In this document: positions 15,719 to 24,283 of the stretch, one piece after another
Position numbering within the stretch: position 1 is the first letter of the stretch
Layout: every line of letters starts with the position of its first letter
Origin: Deltaproteobacteria bacterium
GTDB taxonomy: Bacteria > Desulfobacterota > Binatia > Binatales > Binataceae
Length of the DNA stretch: 64,000 nucleotides
Assembly (NCBI GenBank): GCA_021780755.1
Contig: JAJXYF010000015.1
Span: forward strand, 124,001-188,000
Direction: 5' to 3'
Translations under genes and position numbers: made by a program
Notes under the pieces: generated by a model
Told to the model about the DNA's origin: nothing
Database searches by the model: none
What the model saw: the letters and a program-made list of their open reading frames with translations, nothing else

Positions 15719-17587
15719 ATGGTGGTTTTGCTCAGTGTTATCGGCTTCTTAATCGGCGCGTCGCTCATCCTGTATTACCTGATCGGCCGCAACCGTTACG
15801 GCGGCGATCGGCCTGCCGAACTGCTCCAGATTGGGACCTCCACGGGTGCCATCCGTACCAATGCCCTCAAGCCCGAACCGTGCCGCACGATCCGGGTCTA
15901 TTTCATCAAGCCGTCGCGCTACGACGAGGAGGGCTACGTCCAGTATTTTCGCTACGGCGTCCAGCCCAACAACACCTTGACGGTGCTCAAGGCGCTCAAC
16001 GAGAACTACAACCGCAACTACGGCGCGAAGCGCAACGTCCATCTCGAAACCGTCATCTGGGACGAAATCTGCGACGGTATCGTCAGCCCCGAAACTATTA
16101 CGGCGATCAAGGAAAAAGCGCAGGAAGACGGCGTCGAATTGCTCATCGGCATGTCCGGCGTGCAGTCCAATCAGTATCCGCGCGGACGCGACATCGCGCT
16201 GCAATTCGTCGCCCACGGCGTGCGCGTGATGATGGGTGGATTCCACGTCAGTGGCTATCCCGAATCGCGCGACTTCCTGCATAGCTGCGGCATCACGACC
16301 ATCGTCGGCGAGGCCGAGAACCTCTGGCCCCATATCGTCGAGGACCTGCTCGCCGGCCAGCTCCAGCCCAACTACTCGGTCACCGACGGCATCCGCGCCA
16401 AGACCGGCCAGGACGACATCATCGTGCCGGTCATCACCGACTCGCAATTGCCGACGCTCGACGATCGCTATCTCACACGCTTCTTCGACCCGACCATGAC
16501 CACCATCGACACCTCGCGCGGATGCCCCTTCACCTGCTCCTATTGCAGCGTGAAGAACGTGATGGGCCGCACGATGCGCTCGCGTGAGCCTAACGCCGTC
16601 GTCAGCTGGGTGCGCGATGCCGCCCGCAATCACGGGATCACGGCGCTCTTCCTGGTTGACGACGACTTCTTCCGCAGCCCCCGCTGGGAAGAAATTCTCA
16701 CCGGCCTGGTCGAGGTCAAGCAGGAGTTCCCCAAGCTCGAATTCATGATGCAGGTTGACGTTGACGCGTCGTGCTACGCCAACGTTGCCGAGGGCGAGAG
16801 CGAAACCGCCAAACACCGCCGCAGCCGCCGCTTCACCGAACTCGCGGCCAAGGCCGGATGCTACCAGGCCTTCGTCGGTATCGAGTCGCTCAACCCCGAC
16901 AACCTCAACTTCGCCACCAAGTATCAAAACACCGACGACCGCCAGCATCGCAGCAAGATCGAAGAGGCGCGCAGGCACGTCCTCGACAAGTACCGGCGCG
17001 TCGTTGACAACTGGCACAAGGTCGGCGTCTCCGTGCACGCCGGCTACATGCTCGGCTTCCCCTTCGACGGCCCCGATTGCGGACGCATCGCGGCCAAGAC
17101 GCTGCGCAAAATCGGCTTCGATATCGTTTCGTTCTTCATCATGACGCCGCTGCCCGGCACCGAGGACCAGGTCCGCTATGCCAAGGGAGGCGACATCATC
17201 GACTGGGATTTCAACCAGCTCGACTCGCAGCATGTGACCCTTCGCCACGCCAAGCTCGATCGCCAGTCGTGGTACCAGGCCTATCGCGAGGCCTTCACCG
17301 GCTTCTATTCCTTCGGTCGCCTGATGCACACCATCTTCACCGTCGCGGGCGGTCGCGGCATGTCGGCGGAGTCGCGGATGGGTACCGTGCGCCAGTTCGT
17401 GTACTACTTCTTCAGCTATCGCCAGGGTCGGCATCCGATGGTCGGCGGCGTATGGCAGATCAAGCGCCGCGACGTGCGCCGCGCCGGCGTTACCGACGAA
17501 GAGGCGCGCCGCCAGTACCTCAGCGGTCTCCGCTTCGACGCGATTCTGCGCGGCGAAGGCGACGGTTTCGCCGCCGCCCCCGCCTGA
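15719..17587 (+). CDS. Membrane-anchored B12-binding-type radical SAM protein
   Basis: This is a 622-residue protein. Residues 1-23 form a single membrane helix (VVLLSVIGFLIGASLILYYL). Residues about 55-215 form a Rossmann-like region resembling the cobalamin-binding domain of class B radical SAM enzymes (LLIGMSGVQSNQYPRG, VRVMMGGFHVSGYPE), but without an obvious DxHxxG cobalamin-ligand motif. The radical SAM core carries CPFTCSYC with Cys269, Cys273 and Cys276, followed by LVDDDFF and FVGIESLNP. A further C-terminal region of about 130 residues is Arg/Tyr-rich. Relatives include hopanoid (HpnP/HpnR/HpnJ) and BchE-like enzymes. The ribosome binding site is GAGGAG. It has no obvious operon partner, so the substrate is unknown. 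Confidence 0.82.
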   Translation: MVVLLSVIGFLIGASLILYYLIGRNRYGGDRPAELLQIGTSTGAIRTNALKPEPCRTIRVYFIKPSRYDEEGYVQYFRYGVQPNNTLTVLKALNENYNRNYGAKRNVHLETVIWDEICDGIVSPETITAIKEKAQEDGVELLIGMSGVQSNQYPRGRDIALQFVAHGVRVMMGGFHVSGYPESRDFLHSCGITTIVGEAENLWPHIVEDLLAGQLQPNYSVTDGIRAKTGQDDIIVPVITDSQLPTLDDRYLTRFFDPTMTTIDTSRGCPFTCSYCSVKNVMGRTMRSREPNAVVSWVRDAARNHGITALFLVDDDFFRSPRWEEILTGLVEVKQEFPKLEFMMQVDVDASCYANVAEGESETAKHRRSRRFTELAAKAGCYQAFVGIESLNPDNLNFATKYQNTDDRQHRSKIEEARRHVLDKYRRVVDNWHKVGVSVHAGYMLGFPFDGPDCGRIAAKTLRKIGFDIVSFFIMTPLPGTEDQVRYAKGGDIIDWDFNQLDSQHVTLRHAKLDRQSWYQAYREAFTGFYSFGRLMHTIFTVAGGRGMSAESRMGTVRQFVYYFFSYRQGRHPMVGGVWQIKRRDVRRAGVTDEEARRQYLSGLRFDAILRGEGDGFAAAPA

Positions 17588-17890
17588 GCGGGTCAGGGGC
17601 TGAATCAACCGGGTATCGATCGAGATGACCACCTCCAACCGGCGTGGAAGAAATTCCGCGCCGGTTTTGTCTGGCCCGCCGCTTTTTGTGTCATCCTGGG
17701 CCGTCCGAAAAATCGCGTCATGACGGTTGGCCTGCTCGCGGCGAATCCCGCGCGCCAGCGCGCTTTGGTCCAGCAGCCCCTGCTCGTCATTCGGTGAAAC
17801 GCGTGGTCCCGGTCTTTCAGAACGCTTCATACGCGTCCACGCCCGGCTCATCTATGCGATCCGCATGACCGATCGTCTTATTGTTCCCCG

Positions 17891-17990
17891 CCCCTTTTTA
17901 CCGGGCGAAGCCCGCATCTTTATCAACTGGAAGTCTGAAACCTCAGTGAGGTTTCAGTAAAAAACCATAGTTTTGAATTCCTCACCAAAT
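17891..17990 (+). repeat. Palindromic dispersed repeat, copy 5 (complete)
   Basis: The order here is GGGC-GAA-GCCC hairpin, CATCTTTATC, GGAAGT, then the core CTGAAACCTC-AGT-GAGGTTTCAG at 17935-17957, then AACCATAGTTTTGAATTCCTCA. This is the same orientation as copies 1 and 8. Confidence 0.8.
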
Positions 17991-18038
17991 ATCTCTCTTC
18001 TTCGACCATCGCTTTGTCATCCGGCACGCCACTTGCGC

Positions 18039-18044
18039 TATACT
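18039..18044 (+). promoter_or_regulatory. Candidate -10 box next to the first DUF507 start
   Basis: GCGCTATACT ends 14 bases before the ATG at 18059. A transcript would have a leader of only about 7 bases, too short for a normal ribosome binding site, and none is seen. Confidence 0.35.
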
Positions 18045-18058
18045 GGTTCGCATTGACG

Positions 18059-18331
18059 ATGATTACCGACGCGCAAATCGACGCCCTCGCCACCCACCTG
18101 GTCCAGGGTCTGATCGCTCGCGGCTCGATCAAGCCCAAGGTGAGCGAGAAGGATCTCATTGCCTGCGTGGTCGAATTGATGTCGTTGAATTTCGAGACCG
18201 AAGCGAAAATTGACGACGAAACCGACCGCATGGTCGCCGAGTATGCGCGCCAGGATCCGCGGCTCGACGTCACCCTTCTGCGCGGAAAGATCCGCCAACG
18301 CCTCGCGGAGAAGAAAGGCTTTACGCTCTAG
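18059..18331 (+). CDS. DUF507 family protein (first of two)
   Basis: This is a 90-residue protein starting at ATG 18059. The sequence (DALATHLVQGLIARGSIKPK, then DDETDRMVAEYARQDPRLD and LLRGKIRQRLAEKKGF) matches the all-helical DUF507 family, short proteins often found as tandem genes in deltaproteobacteria and Aquificae with no known function. A second member follows 49 bases downstream. The 15 residues encoded in frame upstream lie in the promoter region and are excluded. Confidence 0.75.
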   Translation: MITDAQIDALATHLVQGLIARGSIKPKVSEKDLIACVVELMSLNFETEAKIDDETDRMVAEYARQDPRLDVTLLRGKIRQRLAEKKGFTL

Positions 18332-18380
18332 CGCTGCGGCCCGATTCGACTGCCAGGCCTGCGTTGAAACATCGAAAAAA

Positions 18381-18659
18381 ATGAAACTGAGCGAAGCCCG
18401 CATTCTCTTTCTCGCCCGCGAATCAATCGCCCGGATGCGCGATGAGGGGCTGGTCGAAATCCCCAATTTCGCCGTCGCCTTGCGCCACGGGCGCGAGATC
18501 CTCGCCGAGGTGGGCGAGCAGGGCGACGCGGTCGATGCGATCGTGCGGCGCAAAATAGCCTCGCTCAAGCGCGGCGTGGTCGAGGGCACTCCCGAATGGA
18601 ACATCCTGTTCCGCCGCTACCGCGAAGAGGAACTCCGCAAAAAAGGCCCACGGCGCTAG
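18381..18659 (+). CDS. DUF507 family protein (second of two)
   Basis: This is a 92-residue protein. It begins MKLSEARILFLARESIARMR and ends with WNILFRRYREEELRKKG, both typical of DUF507. It is only weakly similar in sequence to the preceding gene, so this is an old duplication, and a hetero-oligomer is plausible. No strong ribosome binding site is seen before ATG 18381 (AACATCGAAAAAA). Its function is unknown. Confidence 0.75.
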   Translation: MKLSEARILFLARESIARMRDEGLVEIPNFAVALRHGREILAEVGEQGDAVDAIVRRKIASLKRGVVEGTPEWNILFRRYREEELRKKGPRR

Positions 18660-18719
18660 GTTCTCGCCTCTGTCATCTGAGCTTCGCGAACAATCCCGAT
18701 CCGTCAGCGGGCACTCTGC

Positions 18720-18725
18720 TAGACT
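18720..18725 (+). promoter_or_regulatory. Candidate leaderless promoter of cyaY
   Basis: TGCTAGACT is an extended -10 (box TAGACT, 18720-18725) ending six bases before the ATG at 18732. The transcript would start at or within a base or two of the start codon. There is no ribosome binding site. Confidence 0.4.
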
Positions 18726-18731
18726 CAAACC

Positions 18732-19058
18732 ATGGACGCGAACGAATTCCTGAAGGCGGCCGACGAATGTATGCGTGTTGTCGCCAAATGGCTCGAGACG
18801 CTCGACCCCGACGAAGTCGATTACGTCACCGGCGACGGCGTCATCACGATTGAGTTTCCCGATGGCGGCAAGTTCATCCTGAGCCGGCAGGCCGCCACCA
18901 GCCAGATCTGGCTCGCCGCCGGCGCCCGCGCCTGGCATTACAATCGCTCTGCCGATGCCGCGCGCTGGATCGACGATCGCGACGGCCATGACCTCTACGG
19001 CCGCCTCGCCGAAGTAATCTCCGAACGCGTCGGCCACCCCGTCGAATTCAACGCCTGA
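18732..19058 (+). CDS. cyaY: Frataxin homologue CyaY
   Basis: This is a 108-residue protein of the frataxin fold. It has an acidic first helix (ADECMRVVAKWLETLDPDEVDY), beta strands (GVITIEFPDGGKFILSRQ) and the conserved QIWLAA..AWHY segment. Frataxin binds iron and tunes the cysteine desulfurase/scaffold complex in Fe-S cluster assembly. Length and acidic ridge agree with bacterial CyaY. No isc or suf genes are adjacent; it stands alone after the DUF507 pair. Confidence 0.88.
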   Translation: MDANEFLKAADECMRVVAKWLETLDPDEVDYVTGDGVITIEFPDGGKFILSRQAATSQIWLAAGARAWHYNRSADAARWIDDRDGHDLYGRLAEVISERVGHPVEFNA

Positions 19059-19100
19059 ACGTGAAAATGGCCCCGGCCCTCGGTCTGCGGGCCGTCTCTC

Positions 19101-19179
19101 GTCATTCTGAGCTTAGAATCCCCGGCTCTCAGTGTTCCCGTTAAGGATTTCCTCGGGGATTCTCTACGCTCAGAATGAC
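19101..19179. repeat. 79-base inverted-repeat element (GTCATTCTGAGC type)
   Basis: The outer arms GTCATTCTGAGC (19101-19112) and GCTCAGAATGAC (19168-19179) are perfect 12-base inverted repeats. The inner arms AGAATCCCC (19115-19123) and GGGGATTCT (19155-19163) pair as well. The transcript or single strand would fold into one long hairpin. It encodes nothing. Confidence 0.75.
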
Positions 19180-19212
19180 AACGGTAAGCCCGCATCATTG
19201 CGGAAGAAATCC

Positions 19213-19234
19213 GTGAAACCTCGTGAAGTCTCAG
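19213..19234 (+). repeat. Palindromic dispersed repeat, copy 6 (decayed)
   Basis: GTGAAACCTC-GT-GAAGTCTCAG keeps most of the core. The flanks are largely unrecognisable apart from AGCCCGCATCATT just upstream. Confidence 0.5.
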
Positions 19235-19407
19235 TCGCCGAAGAGTACAATTAGTAGGAAATCGGGCTGCGGAGCCGCGACCGCAGGCCGCCAGGGTGAG
19301 GCACAGTTGAAAATATTTTTTTGCGATATCAACAGACGGGACTGGCCTCAAACATGCCAAGGCGCCGAGTATCAACTGATTTCGCCTGGGACTCGACGGG
19401 ACAGTTC

Positions 19408-19470
19408 TAAAACGTCAGGTCGAGACGCTTGGGCGCAAGGTCCCAAAAGTCAGGTCGATACGGTTGCACC
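19408..19470 (+). repeat. AGGTC-type repeat, two diverged tandem units
   Basis: AAAACGTCAGGTCGAGACGC and AAAAGTCAGGTCGATACGGT lie about 32 bases apart, each followed by TTGGGC- or TTGCAC-like bases. Both match the start of the AAGTCAAGTCAAGACTGTTG unit at 25485 less exactly. Confidence 0.4.
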
Positions 19471-19500
19471 CGTCGATCCCTGAAAATGCGCACCGAACCC

Positions 19501-19528
19501 TTGCAATAATGTCACGACGCGATAAACT
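19501..19528 (+). promoter_or_regulatory. Candidate groES-groEL promoter
   Basis: TTGCAA (19501-19506) and TAAACT (19523-19528) are separated by 16 bases and lie immediately upstream of the CIRCE box. A transcript would start near 19535, at the edge of or inside CIRCE, the usual arrangement for HrcA repression. Confidence 0.5.
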
Positions 19529-19534
19529 GGCGGA

Positions 19535-19561
19535 TTAGCACTCTCGTTGGGGGAGTGCTAA
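19535..19561 (+). promoter_or_regulatory. CIRCE operator (HrcA binding site)
   Basis: A perfect match to the consensus: TTAGCACTC, nine bases, GAGTGCTAA. HrcA binds this inverted repeat and represses groESL until heat shock. The hrcA gene is not in this window. Confidence 0.97.
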
Positions 19562-19653
19562 TTGACAAATCCGCAGTCGTGATTACTTTGCGACCGGGAC
19601 CCCTGATTCAGGGGATTTTCAATAAACGTCATAAGGAGGCTGCTGGTCACCCC

Positions 19654-19947
19654 ATGAAAGGAATCAGGCCGTTAGGCGATCGGATTCTGGTGAAGCGTAT
19701 CAAGGAAGAGGACAAGACCAAGGGCGGGATTATCATTCCCGACACCGCGAAGGAAAAGCCCCAGGAAGGCAAAGTCATCGCGGTCGGCAAGGGCCGTCGG
19801 TCCGAAAAGGGCGATCTAATCGCGCCGGATGTGAAGGCGGGCGACCGTATTCTGTTCGGTAAGTATTCCGGCAGCGAGGTGAAGCTCGAGGGCGAAGATC
19901 ACCTGATTCTGCGCGAAGACGACATTCTGGGCGTGCTCGAAGGCTGA
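19654..19947 (+). CDS. groES: Co-chaperonin GroES
   Basis: This is a 97-residue heptameric lid of the GroEL cage. The start ATG at 19654 has an AAGGAGG ribosome binding site 14 bases upstream, and [20 protein letters not shown] is the standard N-terminus. The mobile loop is [18 protein letters not shown], followed by [22 protein letters not shown] longer frame reaching back into CIRCE is not used. Transcription is expected from the HrcA-controlled promoter directly upstream, and groEL follows after 44 bases. Confidence 0.97.
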   Translation: MKGIRPLGDRILVKRIKEEDKTKGGIIIPDTAKEKPQEGKVIAVGKGRRSEKGDLIAPDVKAGDRILFGKYSGSEVKLEGEDHLILREDDILGVLEG

Positions 19948-19982
19948 CCTGCCGCCGCGCCGTTCAAATTCCACTGAATTAG

Positions 19983-21620
<1,638 letters not shown>

Positions 21621-21656
21621 CTACGGCTTGCTCTAAGCCGTATCACGGATGAACGA

Positions 21657-21689
21657 AAGCGGCGGTCGCATCAGCGGCCGCCGCTTTTT
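21657..21689 (+). terminator. Intrinsic terminator of groESL
   Basis: AAGCGGCGG and CCGCCGCTT form a nine-base stem with further internal pairing (TCGC-ATCA-GCGG), followed by TTTTT. It lies 37 bases after groEL. Confidence 0.85.
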
Positions 21690-21740
21690 CAATCAATCGT
21701 CGCAGAGCGCATGCTCCGGATGACAAACATGAAGCGGCGC

Positions 21741-22211
21741 TCAATTCGACATCGAGCCGTCGGGGGTCTGATCGGTTGAATCGTCACCGCTATCGGATTG
21801 CGAATCGGCCGCGTCGCCGTTGTCCGATTGCGCATCGCCCCCGCCGGGTTCCTGAGCGCTTTCGTCCCCGCTGTCGCCGGCCTGCGCGTTTTGATCGGCG
21901 TCCGCGCCGTTCTGATTCGCGTCGGCGTTGCTCTGATCGTCGGGGTCACCCGTATTGGCGTCGTCATCCGAGTTGTCCGTATCGCCCTGCGCCTGCCCGG
22001 TGTCATCCTGCGCCAGCGTCGGATGCGCGCTGAACTCGCTAACCTCGATCGGCCACGCCGCGCCGGTGGCCTCTTTGCTCGAATCCGATGTCTCCGAATT
22101 CATCGCGATGCGCCCGTTCGGCCCGTTCGCCGCCTGCGAGAGCGGCGCTCGCGGCGCGAGCGCAAAAATCGTGAGCAGCGAAACCGCAACCGCTGTTGCT
22201 ATATGCTTCAT
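21741..22211 (-). CDS. Secreted acidic low-complexity protein
   Basis: This is a 156-residue protein with a clear signal peptide (MKHIATAVAVSLLTIFALAP, cleavage probably after SQA). The mature part is almost entirely Asp, Ser, Gly, Asn, Gln, Ala and Thr (for instance DNSDDDANTGDPDDQSNADA) with no Cys and almost no aromatic residues. It is strongly acidic and predicted disordered. There is no RTX nonapeptide, so calcium binding is possible only in a generic sense. The ATG at 22211 has a usable upstream AAGGGTGG. Its codon composition matches neighbours. I do not recognise a family. Confidence 0.65.
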   Translation of the reverse strand: MKHIATAVAVSLLTIFALAPRAPLSQAANGPNGRIAMNSETSDSSKEATGAAWPIEVSEFSAHPTLAQDDTGQAQGDTDNSDDDANTGDPDDQSNADANQNGADADQNAQAGDSGDESAQEPGGGDAQSDNGDAADSQSDSGDDSTDQTPDGSMSN

Positions 22212-22601
22212 CGCGATGCCACCCTTCGACCGAGGCCGGCCGTGACGTGTGCCGCCCGAACTTTATCGATCCGCACACCCGAGCAACTGATTATATGTAT
22301 ATACCCGCGCCGACTGAAATTATTGCATCGCCCGAACCGGAGACCGTTCGCCCGTGTCGCGGTTCGCGACGTGTAGCTCCCCGTCGCGCGTCGCCCGCTT
22401 CAATTTGAACAAGGCCGCCCCCGCAAGTGACCCATTTTGATTCAGACTTCCTCTCGATTTGCCCGACAATCGCGCGTTGTCGCTACCCATGACCGACGTC
22501 CCACTGGCCCCTTTTTTGCTCATCTTAAGAATCATCTCAAGCTCCTATCGGAGCCCGCGGCACGGTCTCTTCCGCGCCGGCGACGCAAGGGTGGTGCGAC
22601 G
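22212..22601. other. 390-base divergent control region
   Basis: This lies between the acidic protein gene (minus) and the response regulator gene (plus). It includes an AT-rich self-complementary tract TATATGTATATA at 22292-22303 in an otherwise GC-rich region, and a small inverted repeat ACAATCGCGCGTTGT at about 22470. I see no gene in it and no confident promoter pair. Confidence 0.45.
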
Positions 22602-23045
22602 ATGGCGGTGCGTGTCCTGATGGTCGATGATTCCATGTTCGTGCGCGACGTTCTGCGTCATCACCTCGAATGTATCGGTTGCGAGGTCGTCGCCGAGGCC
22701 GAAAATACCCTCCAGGCTCTCGACCTCTTTCGCACCGTCGCGCCGACCCTGGTCACGCTCGATGTCGCCGTCCCTCATACCGGTGGCATCGGCGCACTCG
22801 CGCTCTTCCGCATCATGCGCAGCGAAAATCCCGCCGTTCCGATCCTCGTCGTCAGCGCCAGCGCTTACCCCGAAATCCGCAAAGCCTTCTTGCGCGAAGG
22901 CGCCCTCGATTACGTGATCAAGCCGTTCGATTCCACCAGCTTCGAGCTGGTCTGTAATCGCCTCGTCGAAATGTTCCCCGAGCTGGTCGTCGTTGCTCAT
23001 CGGCCGCCGTGGCCCGCCTCCCTCAATCGCCAAGGGGGCCAGTGA
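22602..23045 (+). CDS. Single-domain (CheY-like) response regulator
   Basis: This is a 147-residue receiver domain with a short basic/Pro-rich tail and no output domain. The acidic pair is Asp9-Asp10 (LMVDDS), the phosphoacceptor Asp54 (VTLDVAVP), the switch Ser85 (VVSASA) and Lys107 (VIKPFD). It would pass a phosphoryl signal from a histidine kinase to a partner protein. No kinase or chemotaxis gene is adjacent. The ATG at 22602 has AAGGGTGG upstream; the longer open frame is not supported. Confidence 0.88.
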   Translation: MAVRVLMVDDSMFVRDVLRHHLECIGCEVVAEAENTLQALDLFRTVAPTLVTLDVAVPHTGGIGALALFRIMRSENPAVPILVVSASAYPEIRKAFLREGALDYVIKPFDSTSFELVCNRLVEMFPELVVVAHRPPWPASLNRQGGQ

Positions 23046-23065
23046 GGGGAACGGACGCGGGTGTA

Positions 23066-23178
23066 GAGCTGAAAGGCGAGCGGGGCGGGTGTAGAGCTGA
23101 AAGACGAATGGGACTGGACGAACAACTGAAAGGCGGAGGGGAGAGCGAGGACGGGGTAAAGGGCTGAAGGGCGGTGAA
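23066..23178 (+). repeat. Degenerate G-rich tandem repeats
   Basis: Units resembling GTGTAGAGCTGAAAGGCGAG plus GGGG-rich tails recur three to four times (starting near 23059, 23089 and 23125, and then as GGGCTGAAGGGCGG). No gene is seen. They run directly into the perfect eight-base repeat. Confidence 0.55.
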
Positions 23179-23218
23179 GCAGTGGGGCAGTGGGGCAGTG
23201 GGGCAGTGGGGCAGTGGG
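23179..23218 (+). repeat. Five perfect GCAGTGGG tandem repeats (G-quadruplex motif)
   Basis: Five exact copies of GCAGTGGG give four GGGG runs and a GGG run separated by CAGT loops on the plus strand. This satisfies the usual G-quadruplex pattern. It lies 134 bases after the response regulator gene and downstream of the convergent SbcD-like gene. Confidence 0.85.
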
Positions 23219-23303
23219 AAAGCGATTGGGTGCTGAAGGGCTGACGGAGTCCGGTAGTGGCAGGGTGTTATCTACGGATAGACTATCAAGGATCGCGTGG
23301 CGA

Positions 23304-24065
23304 CTAGCGATCCACGATCACCCGATCGATCGTTATCGGCTCGCCCGGCACGCAACTCACGCACGCCACCCATCCCGCTTCCGCACTCGAATACAGCGGC
23401 GCCGGCGTCCCGCAATACGCCGCCTTGGTGGTGCCGTGCGACATCTCGCCGAATACGTGGACGTGTCCCAACGCGATATAGTCGTAGGCGCTCGCCTCGA
23501 TCTCCCGCGGCGTTATCGGCGACGAACGGCCGGTGTCGTTCTCTTCCGTATAAAGCCCATGCGCCAGCGCGATATTCCACCGATCGTGCGCCGGCTCCGG
23601 CATCCCCATCAGCGGCCGATAGTCCGGTGAATGCTCCACCAGTGCCTTGCCCCAAATCCGCGTCGCCAGATCCGGAAAGTCGATCATCCGCCCCTCCGGC
23701 TCGAGAATCAGATGGAGATTGCGCGGCAACGCGTCCGCCGGCAGCGGCGCGTAGATCGATCGCTCGTCATGCGCGTCGTGATTTCCGGGGATCATCACCA
23801 CCGGCATCCGCGCGCGCCCGATTTCGCTCAACGCGAACTTCAAGGCGTCGTTCGGCACCCGGCTCGAATCGAACAGATCGCCCACGATCAGCAACAGGTC
23901 GCTCTCGCGCCCGTTGGCGAGATCGATCACGCCGCTGAACGCGCGCCGCACCCGTTCGCGAAATTCGTCGCCGCGCGCACCCGTGCCGAACGTATCGCTC
24001 TCCAGATGGACGTCCGAAGTATGGACCAGGCGTAATGTTCTTTGCGGCTTGCGGGCCACAGTCAT
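23304..24065 (-). CDS. SbcD/Mre11-like metallophosphoesterase
   Basis: This is a 253-residue calcineurin-like phosphoesterase with the full motif set: TSDVHLE, IVGDLFDSS, MIPGNHDAHD, ALAHGLY and ALGHVHVF. Order and spacing resemble DNA-repair exonucleases of the SbcD/Mre11/YhaO group. It lacks the C-terminal capping domain of full SbcD (about 400 residues), and no sbcC/Rad50-type gene is adjacent. It may therefore act on DNA with a distant partner or on another phosphoester. Confidence 0.82.
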   Translation of the reverse strand: MTVARKPQRTLRLVHTSDVHLESDTFGTGARGDEFRERVRRAFSGVIDLANGRESDLLLIVGDLFDSSRVPNDALKFALSEIGRARMPVVMIPGNHDAHDERSIYAPLPADALPRNLHLILEPEGRMIDFPDLATRIWGKALVEHSPDYRPLMGMPEPAHDRWNIALAHGLYTEENDTGRSSPITPREIEASAYDYIALGHVHVFGEMSHGTTKAAYCGTPAPLYSSAEAGWVACVSCVPGEPITIDRVIVDR

Positions 24066-24283
24066 CTCCGTCGCGGGTAGATGCCGCTCGCGCGTATGCG
24101 CAGGGCCGTGGGGCGTCGAAATCGTCCAACGCCTCTATACGATCTCCGCTATACTAGGGCTTGGGCCCGCCCCGTACAATCGGCGCGAGTAGCGGTCACT
24201 TCTAACGGCCAGCGTGCGCATCTACTTCGCGCTTCGCTCCACCGCGGTTTCAGGCCGGAATTTTTTTCGAGAGGGTTACCCGC

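Larger units (their letters stand above)
17588..18058. other. 471-base intergenic region with repeat sequence
   Basis: No credible gene is present. At about 17785-17870 the sequence (CTCGTCATTCGGTGAAACGCG and CTCATCTATGCGATCCGCATGACC) resembles words in the spacers at 8055-8175 and 25440-25530. A palindromic-repeat copy follows at 17891-17990, and a TATACT box sits at the end, next to the DUF507 gene. The word GTCATCCTGGGCCGTCC at about 17690 resembles the GTCATTCTGAGC family. Confidence 0.6.
19059..19653. other. 595-base control and repeat region before groES
   Basis: It contains an inverted-repeat element (19101-19179), a weak palindromic-repeat copy (19213-19234), a diverged tandem copy of the AGGTC-type repeat (19408-19470), the groES promoter and the CIRCE box. 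A small open frame at 19223-19483 is a by-product of these repeats and is not called. Confidence 0.6.

Noticed and set aside
15749-17851. 700-codon minus-strand frame across the radical SAM gene
   Set aside because: The plus-strand frame has clear catalytic motifs, while the minus frame is compositionally antisense.
19223-19483. 86-codon frame upstream of groES
   Set aside because: It lies in repeats and promoter DNA, has no ribosome binding site and resembles no protein.
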